A DNA stretch of 15,407 bases. It comes from UBA1067 sp963661055 (GTDB taxonomy: Bacteria; Verrucomicrobiota; Kiritimatiellia; RFP12; UBA1067). This document shows, piece after piece, positions 6,850 through 13,656 of the stretch. The number at the start of each line of letters is the position of its first letter. The stretch's first letter is position 1. The notes under the pieces were generated by a model that saw nothing but the letters and a program-made list of their open reading frames with translations, did no database searches and was not told the DNA's origin. The DNA is taken from assembly GCA_963661055.1 (NCBI GenBank), contig CAVLAC010000046.1, forward strand, positions 1-15,407. Reading direction: 5' to 3'. Made by a program: the position numbers and the translations under genes.

Positions 6850-8438
6850 GTGTAGTCGCGGCACTTTTGTTGAGCGTCTTGACGGTGTGGGATTATCCCG
6901 CGCGGCAGAGAAGTCACGAGGAATTGCGCAACCAATTCTTGGTGGCTTTGCGTGAGGGCGATACCGAGACGATGATTGAATCGTGCAAGAAGGGCGTGGA
7001 ACTTTTGCCGGATGAGCCCACTTGGCACTATAACTTGGCGTGCTCCCTCGCTTACTGCAAGAACCCCAATCAGGCGTTTGACGAACTTGAGAAGGCGATT
7101 GACCTCGGCTTTCGCAATGTCGAGAAGATTCGAGAGGATAACGACCTTAAACGCCTCGCCACTTTGCCGCGCTTTAAGGAACTTCTAGAGTATGCGGACT
7201 CTATCCGTGACCGCCCCATCTTCACGGGACCTCTCGCCGTCACCTATACGGTTGGGGTTGCAGGCGTTCCGCTTCTGCTCAGCTCGCAGAATCTGATGTG
7301 GGACTTCGATAGAGGCTGTTTCGATGCCCAGATGAAGCTTACGGATATGGCAGATCAGCCTTACGCGGGACTCCTCTACTTCAATCGTGATGGCGGACAC
7401 TCCATGCTCGCCGTCACGAACTATCCTGGGCTTACGAGTGTCGGGTTTGATATGGAAGGGCGCAAGCGGGGTATGGATCTTGACGCACCCAATACGGCAT
7501 TCCCTTATCCCGTCATTGGCAATGTGAGCCGCGCGATGACACTCGGACCTTATTGGCGGTCTTTGCCGCGTGCACTGATGACGAGCCAATCGTTCCGCCT
7601 CGGGCTCATGCATAACTTCTACCTTTCCAATCAGTTCTGGGTTTACCCTGCGGCATTCGACTATCCCCCAGCGGGCACGAATGGCAATGTCTTCGCGTCC
7701 GTTGCGCCGTATTGGCTCGTCACACAAGGGGCGAGCTGGACCGACCAATATTACGTGCGCGCGGCACTTCTCGTGTGGAAGTCGCTGAAGAAACCTGTGC
7801 GGGAGGAAATTATCCGTCGGGGTATGTGGGCGCCCGTCCTTCAAATGCTTATGCGCAGTGCCCTGAAGACCGCCCCCGAAGCGGAGGACTACTTTACGCC
7901 CAAGGCTAACCCCACGGCATTCCCGACGAATGGACTCGACCTCAAACGGCTTGCCGCGTCCGCCGATGCCCTCACAATAGCCGACATCCCCCCTGTCGCG
8001 ATGATTTCCCATCTTACGGGAGTCGCCACAGGAAGTGAGTCCGCCTGGCCTGAGCTCACTTATGTCTCGCCGTGTTCGTGGGCGGTGGTTTTACGGACGG
8101 AGTCCGCCCAGCGTACATTCATCATTTCGGCATCGGGAGGCGAGGACTATCGCTTCGCCGTTGTGCACGATGAGAAGAACGCGGCGGAAGTGACGCCGCT
8201 CAGCGCGGATATGGCGCGTGTTGTCATTAAGCGCGACTTACTCACGCCCACCAATCGCGTGGATGTCGCCGTGTATGCGCAAAACAAAGGGACGCGCTGG
8301 AGTGCGCCGAGCTTCGTGAGCTTCGCGGTCGTTGACCCGAAGGCTCCGTATTCAGACCCTCTCCTGACACCGCAGCCCGAACCGTCGGCGGAAGAAGCTG
8401 AGCCTGCCGCGCCTGCGCCTGAGTCCGCGACTAAATGA
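6846..8438 (+). CDS. Probable exported TPR protein with large unknown domain
   Basis: The function is unknown. The 530 residues begin with a hydrophobic stretch (SVVAALLLSVLTVW) that could be a signal sequence or anchor, though it lacks the usual basic start. A TAA directly in frame before the ATG excludes a longer N-terminus. Residues about 28-110 form a TPR-like helical module ending in the recognisable YNLACSLAYCKNPNQAFDELEKAIDLGF and LPRFKELLE pattern. Residues about 115-430 are rich in aromatic residues and resemble no family I know. About 430-505 looks like a beta-sandwich (VVLRTESAQRTFIISASGG, FVSFAVVDP), and the tail is Pro/Glu/Ala-rich. Its ATGA overlaps the stop of the coiled-coil gene, and its own stop overlaps dus, so it is co-translated with both. 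Confidence 0.75.
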   Translation: MSVVAALLLSVLTVWDYPARQRSHEELRNQFLVALREGDTETMIESCKKGVELLPDEPTWHYNLACSLAYCKNPNQAFDELEKAIDLGFRNVEKIREDNDLKRLATLPRFKELLEYADSIRDRPIFTGPLAVTYTVGVAGVPLLLSSQNLMWDFDRGCFDAQMKLTDMADQPYAGLLYFNRDGGHSMLAVTNYPGLTSVGFDMEGRKRGMDLDAPNTAFPYPVIGNVSRAMTLGPYWRSLPRALMTSQSFRLGLMHNFYLSNQFWVYPAAFDYPPAGTNGNVFASVAPYWLVTQGASWTDQYYVRAALLVWKSLKKPVREEIIRRGMWAPVLQMLMRSALKTAPEAEDYFTPKANPTAFPTNGLDLKRLAASADALTIADIPPVAMISHLTGVATGSESAWPELTYVSPCSWAVVLRTESAQRTFIISASGGEDYRFAVVHDEKNAAEVTPLSADMARVVIKRDLLTPTNRVDVAVYAQNKGTRWSAPSFVSFAVVDPKAPYSDPLLTPQPEPSAEEAEPAAPAPESATK

Positions 8439-9379
8439 AGTATATCCTCGCGCCACTCGCCGACTTTACGGACGCACCCTTTCGGCTACTTTGTCAGGAA
8501 GGCGGCGCGGACGCGACTTATACGGAAATGGTAAGCGCCGCGGCTTTGGCGCACGCTCACACCCCGACCCTACGGCTTTTGGAAGTATTGCCGCGCGAGA
8601 ATGCCGTCGCCTGTCAGATCTTTGGCGCGGATGTGAAGGATATTGCCTACGCGACAAAGTTCATAACGGACCTCGGACGCTTCACGGAACTTAACCTCAA
8701 CGCGGGGTGTCCGATGCGGACGGTCACCCGTGTGGGGGCGGGGTCGAAGTTGATGGAAGAGCCCTCTAAAATTGGGCACCTCCTCGAGGCGATGGTCGCG
8801 AATACGGCCTTGCCCGTCACCCTCAAGACGCGGCTTGGCCCTCATCCCGCGAATACAAATATCTTTGAGATACTTTCCATAGCCGAATCGGCAGGGGCGA
8901 AAGGGCTCCTCCTCCACGCACGCTATACGAGCCAGTGCCACGGAGGTCCCATTCATCTCGATACGCTCGCGGAAGTGGTCCGTGCCGCGCATATCCCTGT
9001 TATTGGTAATGGCTCCGTAGCGGACGCGGCGACAGCAAAAGCGATGGCGGCGACGGGGGTCGCGGGGGTTCTCATTGGACGCGCCGCGCTTACTCATCCC
9101 GACATTTTCGCTCAGCTCAAGGGTGAGGAGGGGTTCTCGGAGGACGGCTCCTCTCTCGCCGCGCGGCACTTAGGGCTTATTCTCGACTTTTATAAGCAAC
9201 TCACGGAGAAGTTTCCGAATGAGCCACTCCCGAGTCTCGATGGCTATACTTCTATTAAGATGCACACCCACCTCTTTCGCTATTTCAACGGACGCCCAGG
9301 CGCGGCAAAGTTGCGTGCACGCCTCAACAAAGTACGGACTCTTGCCGAAATCTACTCAATCTTAAAGGAATTTGCCTAA
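8435..9379 (+). CDS. dus: tRNA-dihydrouridine synthase (DusB-like)
   Basis: This is an FMN- and NADPH-dependent enzyme that reduces specific uridines of tRNA to dihydrouridine. The N-terminal barrel opens with LAPLADFTDAPFR, the family's AP(M/L)xxxTDxxFR signature. The catalytic cysteine is Cys92 in NLNAGCPMRTVTRVGAGSKLM. TLKTRLG, LLLHARYTSQ (His/Arg FMN and substrate contacts), VIGNGSV and GVLIGRAAL follow. A short helical C-terminal domain with KMHTHLFRYFNG completes it. At 314 residues the length is normal. NAGCP replaces the more common NMGCP. It starts by a four-base ATGA overlap with the TPR gene, and folP begins three bases after its stop. I cannot tell the A/B/C subtype securely. Confidence 0.92.
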   Translation: MKYILAPLADFTDAPFRLLCQEGGADATYTEMVSAAALAHAHTPTLRLLEVLPRENAVACQIFGADVKDIAYATKFITDLGRFTELNLNAGCPMRTVTRVGAGSKLMEEPSKIGHLLEAMVANTALPVTLKTRLGPHPANTNIFEILSIAESAGAKGLLLHARYTSQCHGGPIHLDTLAEVVRAAHIPVIGNGSVADAATAKAMAATGVAGVLIGRAALTHPDIFAQLKGEEGFSEDGSSLAARHLGLILDFYKQLTEKFPNEPLPSLDGYTSIKMHTHLFRYFNGRPGAAKLRARLNKVRTLAEIYSILKEFA

Positions 9380-9381
9380 TT

Positions 9382-10098
9382 ATGAACTGCAAAGTAATGG
9401 GTATTATCAATGTCACCCCCGATTCGTTCTCGGATGGTGGGATGTACTATAAGCCCGAGGAGGCACTCCGCCGCGCACAGAATATGATTGAGGAGGGCGC
9501 GGCAATTCTTGATATTGGCGCGGAATCCACCCGTCCAGGCGCAACACCCCTAACCGCCGAGGAAGAGATTGCGAGGCTTAAGCCCGTTCTTGAGCCACTC
9601 GCGAAGTCCGTTTCTGTGCCCATTTCTATCGACACCTACCATCCCGAAACTGCCGCGTTTGCACTCGAGGCGGGTGCGACAATTCTGAATTGTGTCTACT
9701 CCGAGCCTATTCCCGAGATGTTGAAGTTGCTCGAGAAGTTCCCGAAAACGGAACTCATCTTGCCGCTTTCTTGTCTAGATAACCCCGCGCTCAATCTCGC
9801 ACCCTTTATGCCGCGCCTTTACCTTGACCCCATGATTGGCTTTGGGACATCGCGCGAGGAGGACTTGGAACTTTTGCGCTCTTTGCCTAAATATGCCGCG
9901 CGGGGACGCGTCCTTATTGGAGCGAGCCGCAAGCGAATCATAAAGAAACTCACGGGCGAGAAGGTGACGGGCAAGAACCTCGGCGGCAATGTGGGGCTCG
10001 CAGTTTGGTGTGCCCTCAACGGAGCGCAAGTGGTGCGCGTACATGACGTCCGTGAAACCGTCCAGGCAATTAAGGTCGCCGCGATTCTTAATTCTTAA
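9382..10098 (+). CDS. folP: Dihydropteroate synthase, shortened form
   Basis: The enzyme joins p-aminobenzoate to the pterin diphosphate to make dihydropteroate in folate synthesis. The family blocks are clear: GIINVTPDSFSDGG with Asn10, DIGAESTRPG with Thr50-Arg51, SIDTYHPE with Asp84, ILN with Asn103, LDPMIGFG with Asp149, GASRKR with Lys184 and the terminal VRVHDVRET. All the pterin, phosphate and pABA contacts I know of therefore have counterparts. The 238 residues are about 35-40 short of the usual length. The loss lies between residues 127 and 149, where the MHMQG-type block and the following long helix are replaced by LPLSCLDNPALN. AAAGGAA at 9364-9370 lies 11 bases before the ATG. It is the last gene of the run. 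Confidence 0.88.
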   Translation: MNCKVMGIINVTPDSFSDGGMYYKPEEALRRAQNMIEEGAAILDIGAESTRPGATPLTAEEEIARLKPVLEPLAKSVSVPISIDTYHPETAAFALEAGATILNCVYSEPIPEMLKLLEKFPKTELILPLSCLDNPALNLAPFMPRLYLDPMIGFGTSREEDLELLRSLPKYAARGRVLIGASRKRIIKKLTGEKVTGKNLGGNVGLAVWCALNGAQVVRVHDVRETVQAIKVAAILNS

Positions 10099-10166
10099 TT
10101 CAATCTGACCGCGCACTGGACCTCTTGGACGCACGAGGCGTGGCGCATTTGCCGCGACAAGCTAAA

Positions 10167-10201
10167 ATACCCCCTTGACACCGCATAGGGGTATGGGGTA
10201 T
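10167..10201 (+). promoter_or_regulatory. CsoR-type operator repeats over the csoR promoter
   Basis: ATACCCC (10167-10173) is a perfect inverted repeat of GGGGTAT (10188-10194), and GGGGTAT recurs directly at 10195-10201. The elements flank the -35 and run into the -10. G-rich GGGGTAT/ATACCCC half-sites are typical of operators bound by CsoR/RcnR-family repressors, and the gene downstream encodes one. Binding is inferred. Confidence 0.7.
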
Positions 10202-10204
10202 AAT
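10175..10204 (+). promoter_or_regulatory. Consensus promoter of csoR and the P1B ATPase
   Basis: A perfect -35 TTGACA (10175-10180) and a perfect -10 TATAAT (10199-10204) are separated by 18 bases. This is the strongest promoter in the window. Full-consensus boxes buried in repressor half-sites fit a promoter that is held off by repressor and strong when released. The transcription start is expected near 10211. Confidence 0.85.
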
Positions 10205-10216
10205 ATTAGCCGTCAA

Positions 10217-10231
10217 TACCCGTGGTGGGTA
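10217..10231 (+). promoter_or_regulatory. Second operator-like palindrome TACCC-N5-GGGTA
   Basis: This is a perfect five-base inverted repeat with a five-base spacer, just after the expected transcription start and before the csoR ribosome site. It shares its TACCC/GGGTA core with the promoter repeats, so it is probably a second CsoR-family site blocking initiation or early elongation. Confidence 0.6.
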
Positions 10232-10254
10232 CTGATAGAAAGGCTAAAGCTGAA

Positions 10255-10533
10255 ATGAAAGATTGCTATGACCAGAAGGACCTCGTCGTGCGGCTCAACC
10301 GCGTGCAGGGACAAGTTGCCGCGATTCGGCGGATGATTGAGGATGATAACGCAAAATGCGAGGACATCATGATTCAGATCAATGCTGCGGACGCGGCACT
10401 TCACCGCATTGGGCTGATGGTTCTTGAGGGACACCTCGGGCACTGCGTCCGTCGCGGCATTGAGGCGGGCAATGCGGATGAGGCAATTGGTAGCTTCAAG
10501 GACTCCCTTGAGCAGTATGTCGGCATTCACTAA
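10255..10533 (+). CDS. csoR: CsoR/RcnR-family metal-sensing repressor (probably copper)
   Basis: This is a small all-helical repressor (92 residues, DUF156 family) that releases DNA when it binds metal. The family opening LVVRLNRVQGQVAAIRRMIEDD is clear. The ligand pattern is Cys35, His60 and Cys64 (GHLGHC), with the spacing of the Cys-His-Cys Cu(I) site of CsoR rather than the RcnR nickel/cobalt or FrmR formaldehyde patterns. An extra Cys4 lies at the N-terminus. I start at the ATG at 10255, with AGAAAGG upstream; an in-frame GTG at 10222 would fall inside the operator-like palindrome. The P1B ATPase begins 44 bases downstream in the same direction. Autoregulation is likely from the repeats around the promoter. 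Confidence 0.88.
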   Translation: MKDCYDQKDLVVRLNRVQGQVAAIRRMIEDDNAKCEDIMIQINAADAALHRIGLMVLEGHLGHCVRRGIEAGNADEAIGSFKDSLEQYVGIH

Positions 10534-10577
10534 GAAGGCAAGATTTCAGTAGGGTAAGGTAGTATAAGGAGTCCGTT

Positions 10578-12215
10578 ATGGGCTGTTGTTGCTGTTGTGG
10601 ACACGATAAGGGGTTGGAAGCCCCTGAGGAACTAAAAGGCTGGGCGCGGGTTGACCACGCGATTAGCGAGCTTTGTGAGAAGCTTGAGAATTGGCGGGTT
10701 TTGCTCGTGAGTGGTGTGTGCGTCGCGATTGGGCTTTCGCAACACCTGAAGGGCATTCACGCGAGCTATGCGGACCCCGCCCTTGTGGCAGTCGTCCTCT
10801 CGGGCTTGCCGCTCGCGTATGAGGCGTTACGGGTTCTCTTTGCCGAAAAGCGTATAACCTCCGCGCTCCTCATCACAATGGCAATGATTGCCGCGCTCTC
10901 GATTGGCGAAGTCTTCGCGGCGGGCGAGGTGGCGTTCATTATGGCGCTCGGCGAGAAGTTGGAGGCTTTCTCGGTGCGGCGGGCGCGTAAAGGTGTGAAG
11001 GGGCTCGTCAAGCTCAAGGAGCTCGTCAACGAAAATCTCAAAGTCGGGGACATTATCCCAGTTGCTCAGGGCGCGGCGTTTCCGTGTGACGGCGAGGTTG
11101 TGGAAGGTGAGACCACGGTCGACCAGTCCATTATCACGGGGGAGTCCGTGCCAGTGCGCAAAGTTGTGGGCGACCGCGTCTTTTGTGGCACGCTCAACCG
11201 CTTTGGGCTTGTGCGAGTAAAGGCACTCGCGGTCGGCGGCAATTCGAGCCTCGCCCGCACGATTCGCCTTGTGAATGAGGCTGATAAGCACCGCGCCCCG
11301 ATTCAACGCATAGCGGACCGCTGGGCGGCGTGGCTGGTGCCAATTGCGCTTTTGGTGGCGGTGGCGACCTTCCTCGCGTGGTACTTTGTGGTGGGGGCGG
11401 GTGCCCATAAGGCGCTCGTCTGCGCGGTGACGGTGCTCGTGACATTCTGTCCGTGTGCCCTCGCTTTGGCGACCCCGACTTCCATTGTCGCGGCGATTGG
11501 ACAGGCTTCGCGGCGCGGCGTTTTGATTAAGACGGGCGAGGCACTCGAGAAGGCGAGTAAGGTGAATATGGTTGCCTTTGATAAGACGGGCACTCTTACG
11601 ACGGGCACTTGGGCGAATAACTTGCGTCGTGATCAGGAGGGACGCATTCTCGCGGGTGAGAACCTTGATGTGGCGGACGAACTTAGGGCGGATTCCGCCG
11701 CGACAATCGCCGATTTGAAGTCCCTTGGCGTGAAGTCGTGCCTCCTCACGGGTGACCATGCGGCAATTGCAGAGAAGTTTGCTGCCGCGTGTGGGATTGA
11801 CGAGGTCAAAGCGGATCTCCTGCCTGAGGGCAAGGTGGATGCCGTTAAGGAGCTCACGGCGAGCGGTGCCCAAGTGGCGATGGTCGGCGATGGCGTTAAT
11901 GATGCCGCCGCGATGAAGTATGCGGCGGTTGGTATCGCTATGGCGGGGGCGGGCACGGATATTGCCACTGAGGCGAGCGATATTGCCATTATGAACGACA
12001 ATATTGCGTCCGTCGCCTACATCAAGCGGCTTGCCGTAACGTGTGTACGGACCATTCGGTTCAATATTACGCTGTCGATGTCCATCAACTTTGTGGCTGT
12101 GACGCTCGGGATTATTGGGTGTATGACCCCTGTCTGGGGAGCGCTCGTACACAATGCGGGTTCGTTCCTCGTCGTCTTAAATGCCGCGCTTCTTTACGAT
12201 CGCCGCGTGAAGTGA
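10578..12215 (+). CDS. P1B-type heavy-metal ATPase lacking a recognisable N domain
   Basis: This is a membrane metal pump of the P1B class, probably copper-linked from its CsoR neighbour. The 545 residues have no HMA domain; the start is MGCCCCCGH, a compact cysteine cluster. Visible elements are hydrophobic helices at about 41-56, 67-87 and 93-130; the actuator TGES at 187-190; membrane CPC at 291-293; phosphorylation DKTGT at 335-339; TGD at 391-393; GDGVND at 437-442; and two final helices with HNAGSFLVVLNAAL. Only 56 residues separate DKTGT from TGD, where P1B pumps usually have about 140-150, so the nucleotide-binding domain with its Ser-Glu-His-Pro motif is missing. The last helices match neither the copper nor the zinc subgroup motifs well. 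TAAGGAG (10565-10571) is a good ribosome site. Confidence 0.87.
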   Translation: MGCCCCCGHDKGLEAPEELKGWARVDHAISELCEKLENWRVLLVSGVCVAIGLSQHLKGIHASYADPALVAVVLSGLPLAYEALRVLFAEKRITSALLITMAMIAALSIGEVFAAGEVAFIMALGEKLEAFSVRRARKGVKGLVKLKELVNENLKVGDIIPVAQGAAFPCDGEVVEGETTVDQSIITGESVPVRKVVGDRVFCGTLNRFGLVRVKALAVGGNSSLARTIRLVNEADKHRAPIQRIADRWAAWLVPIALLVAVATFLAWYFVVGAGAHKALVCAVTVLVTFCPCALALATPTSIVAAIGQASRRGVLIKTGEALEKASKVNMVAFDKTGTLTTGTWANNLRRDQEGRILAGENLDVADELRADSAATIADLKSLGVKSCLLTGDHAAIAEKFAAACGIDEVKADLLPEGKVDAVKELTASGAQVAMVGDGVNDAAAMKYAAVGIAMAGAGTDIATEASDIAIMNDNIASVAYIKRLAVTCVRTIRFNITLSMSINFVAVTLGIIGCMTPVWGALVHNAGSFLVVLNAALLYDRRVK

Positions 12216-12221
12216 TTGTGA

Positions 12222-12251
12222 TTGTCGCGTGGCCGTCAAATATGGTATAAT
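12222..12251 (+). promoter_or_regulatory. Extended -10 promoter of ugd, apparently leaderless
   Basis: TTGTCG (12222-12227, four of six -35 matches) lies 18 bases before TATAAT (12246-12251), which is preceded by TGG to give an extended -10. Seven bases (AGAAGGT) separate the -10 from the ATG at 12259. The AGAAGG in that gap is too close to the ATG to act as a normal Shine-Dalgarno site and would probably not be transcribed in full. Confidence 0.65.
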
Positions 12252-12258
12252 AGAAGGT

Positions 12259-13638
12259 ATGAATAGAGACATTGTTTGCATTGGCGCTGGGTACATCGGT
12301 GGACCCACTATGGCGGTCATCGCTAAGATGAACCCTGATCGCAAGGTTTTTGTCGTGGATATCAATGCCGCGCGCATTGCCGCGTGGAATTCGGCGGACT
12401 TCGCGCTGCCCATCTATGAGCCAGGGCTCGTGGATGTGGTCAAGGAAGTTCGCGGCAAAAACCTCTTCTTCACGACGGATATTGCCGCCGCCGTCAAGGC
12501 ATGCGATATTGTGTTCGTCGGGGTGAATACGCCAACAAAGATGTTTGGACGTGGCAAAGGGCGGGCGAGCGACCTTCAATATTGGGAGGCGACGGCACGC
12601 GAAATCAAGTCCTTTGCCGAGAGTGACAAGATTATCGTTGAGAAGTCCACATTGCCTGTGCGCACAGCCGCCGCGATGGACGCGATTCTCAATGACCACG
12701 CCGAGCATACTTTCACCGTGCTTTCGAATCCCGAGTTTTTGGCGGAAGGTACGGCTATCAATGACCTCATTGCGCCTGACCGTGTTCTTGTGGGCGGACC
12801 TCAGACGCCCGCAGGTGAGGCGGCAATCGCGGCACTTGTCGATATTTATGCCGCGTGGGTGCCGCGCGAGAAGATCCTTACCACCAATGTCTGGAGCGCG
12901 GAACTCACGAAGCTCGCGGCAAATGCCTTCTTGGCGCAACGCGTGTCGTCCATTAACGCTATTGCGGGACTCTGCGAGGCGACGGGGGCGGATGTCGAGG
13001 AAGTCGCGAAAGTCATGGGTGCCGACCACCGCATTGGCTCCAAGTTCCTGAAGGCGGGCCCTGGTTTTGGCGGTAGCTGCTTTAAGAAGGATGTCCTTAA
13101 TCTCGTCTATCTCTGCGAGTCTTTCGGACTCCATACGGCGGCAGAATATTGGACTCAGGTTATTACGATGAATGACCACCAGCAAGAGCGCATCGTCTCG
13201 CGGCTCTTTAAGGCGATGTTTAATACCCTTGCCAATAAGAAAATTGCCGTCTTTGGTTTCGCTTTCAAGGCGGATACGGGCGATACGCGCGAGACCCCAG
13301 CGGGCACCGTCGTGCGGCTTCTTAGGGATGAGCAGGTTCGTCTCACGATTACGGACCCCAAGGCGCTCCCCAATGCACGGCTCGACCTCGCCGATTTGGC
13401 GGATGATGCCGCGCGGCAGGCTCCTGACGCGCTCGTTTATGAGGATGACCCCTACATCGCGGCAAAAGACGCAGATGCCGTCCTTCTGATGACGGACTGG
13501 AAGCAGTATCCCGCCCTCGATTGGCAAAAGATTTATGATTCAATGCGCAAACCCGCGCTTGTCTTTGATACGCGCAACTGCTTAAACCGCGCGGAACTCA
13601 AGAAGATTGGGTTCAATGTGTTGAATATTGGTAAATAA
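12259..13638 (+). CDS. ugd: UDP-glucose 6-dehydrogenase, eukaryote-like type
   Basis: This NAD-dependent enzyme makes two successive oxidations of UDP-glucose to UDP-glucuronate, a precursor for acidic cell-surface polysaccharides. The Rossmann motif is GAGYIG at 9-14. The blocks NTPTKMFGRGKGRASDL, EKSTLPVRTA and LSNPEFLAEGTAINDL and the catalytic cysteine Cys274 in GPGFGGSCFKKDVLNLVYLCE are intact. A C-terminal dinucleotide-fold domain carries FGFAFKADTGDTRETPA. The GKGRASDL and GGPTMAVIA segments resemble the animal/plant branch more than the short bacterial TuaD/Ugd branch. At 459 residues it is complete. The ATG at 12259 is chosen from the leaderless promoter; an in-frame GTG at 12229 would lie between the -35 and -10. 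argS follows 18 bases later. Confidence 0.93.
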   Translation: MNRDIVCIGAGYIGGPTMAVIAKMNPDRKVFVVDINAARIAAWNSADFALPIYEPGLVDVVKEVRGKNLFFTTDIAAAVKACDIVFVGVNTPTKMFGRGKGRASDLQYWEATAREIKSFAESDKIIVEKSTLPVRTAAAMDAILNDHAEHTFTVLSNPEFLAEGTAINDLIAPDRVLVGGPQTPAGEAAIAALVDIYAAWVPREKILTTNVWSAELTKLAANAFLAQRVSSINAIAGLCEATGADVEEVAKVMGADHRIGSKFLKAGPGFGGSCFKKDVLNLVYLCESFGLHTAAEYWTQVITMNDHQQERIVSRLFKAMFNTLANKKIAVFGFAFKADTGDTRETPAGTVVRLLRDEQVRLTITDPKALPNARLDLADLADDAARQAPDALVYEDDPYIAAKDADAVLLMTDWKQYPALDWQKIYDSMRKPALVFDTRNCLNRAELKKIGFNVLNIGK

Positions 13639-13656
13639 AGAGAAGGCTTTTAGAAG

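Larger units (their letters stand above)
10099..10254 (+). other. Intergenic region before csoR
   Basis: This 156-base gap holds no gene. Its right half contains the csoR promoter and operator-like repeats; the left part shows no convincing terminator for the folP run, and the longest stems I find are four base pairs. AGAAAGG at 10237-10243 is the likely ribosome site of csoR. Confidence 0.7.

Noticed and set aside
10222..10254. GTG at 10222 as an earlier start of the CsoR-family gene
   Set aside because: It would place the start codon inside the TACCC-N5-GGGTA palindrome and add an unconserved segment (VGTDRKAKAE); the ATG at 10255 has AGAAAGG upstream and gives the usual family length.
11580..11690. 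Frameshift or hidden exon-like remnant explaining the missing N domain of the P1B ATPase
   Set aside because: The frame is continuous and the DNA between the DKTGT and post-N segments is only about 90 bases, too little to hide the domain in another frame.
12252..12257. AGAAGG as the Shine-Dalgarno site of ugd
   Set aside because: It ends one base before the ATG, too close for normal pairing, and lies directly behind the -10 box.
12112..13527. 471-codon open frame on the minus strand opposite ugd
   Set aside because: Same reason: composition typical of an antisense shadow, no ribosome site or recognisable domain, and ugd is clearly coding.
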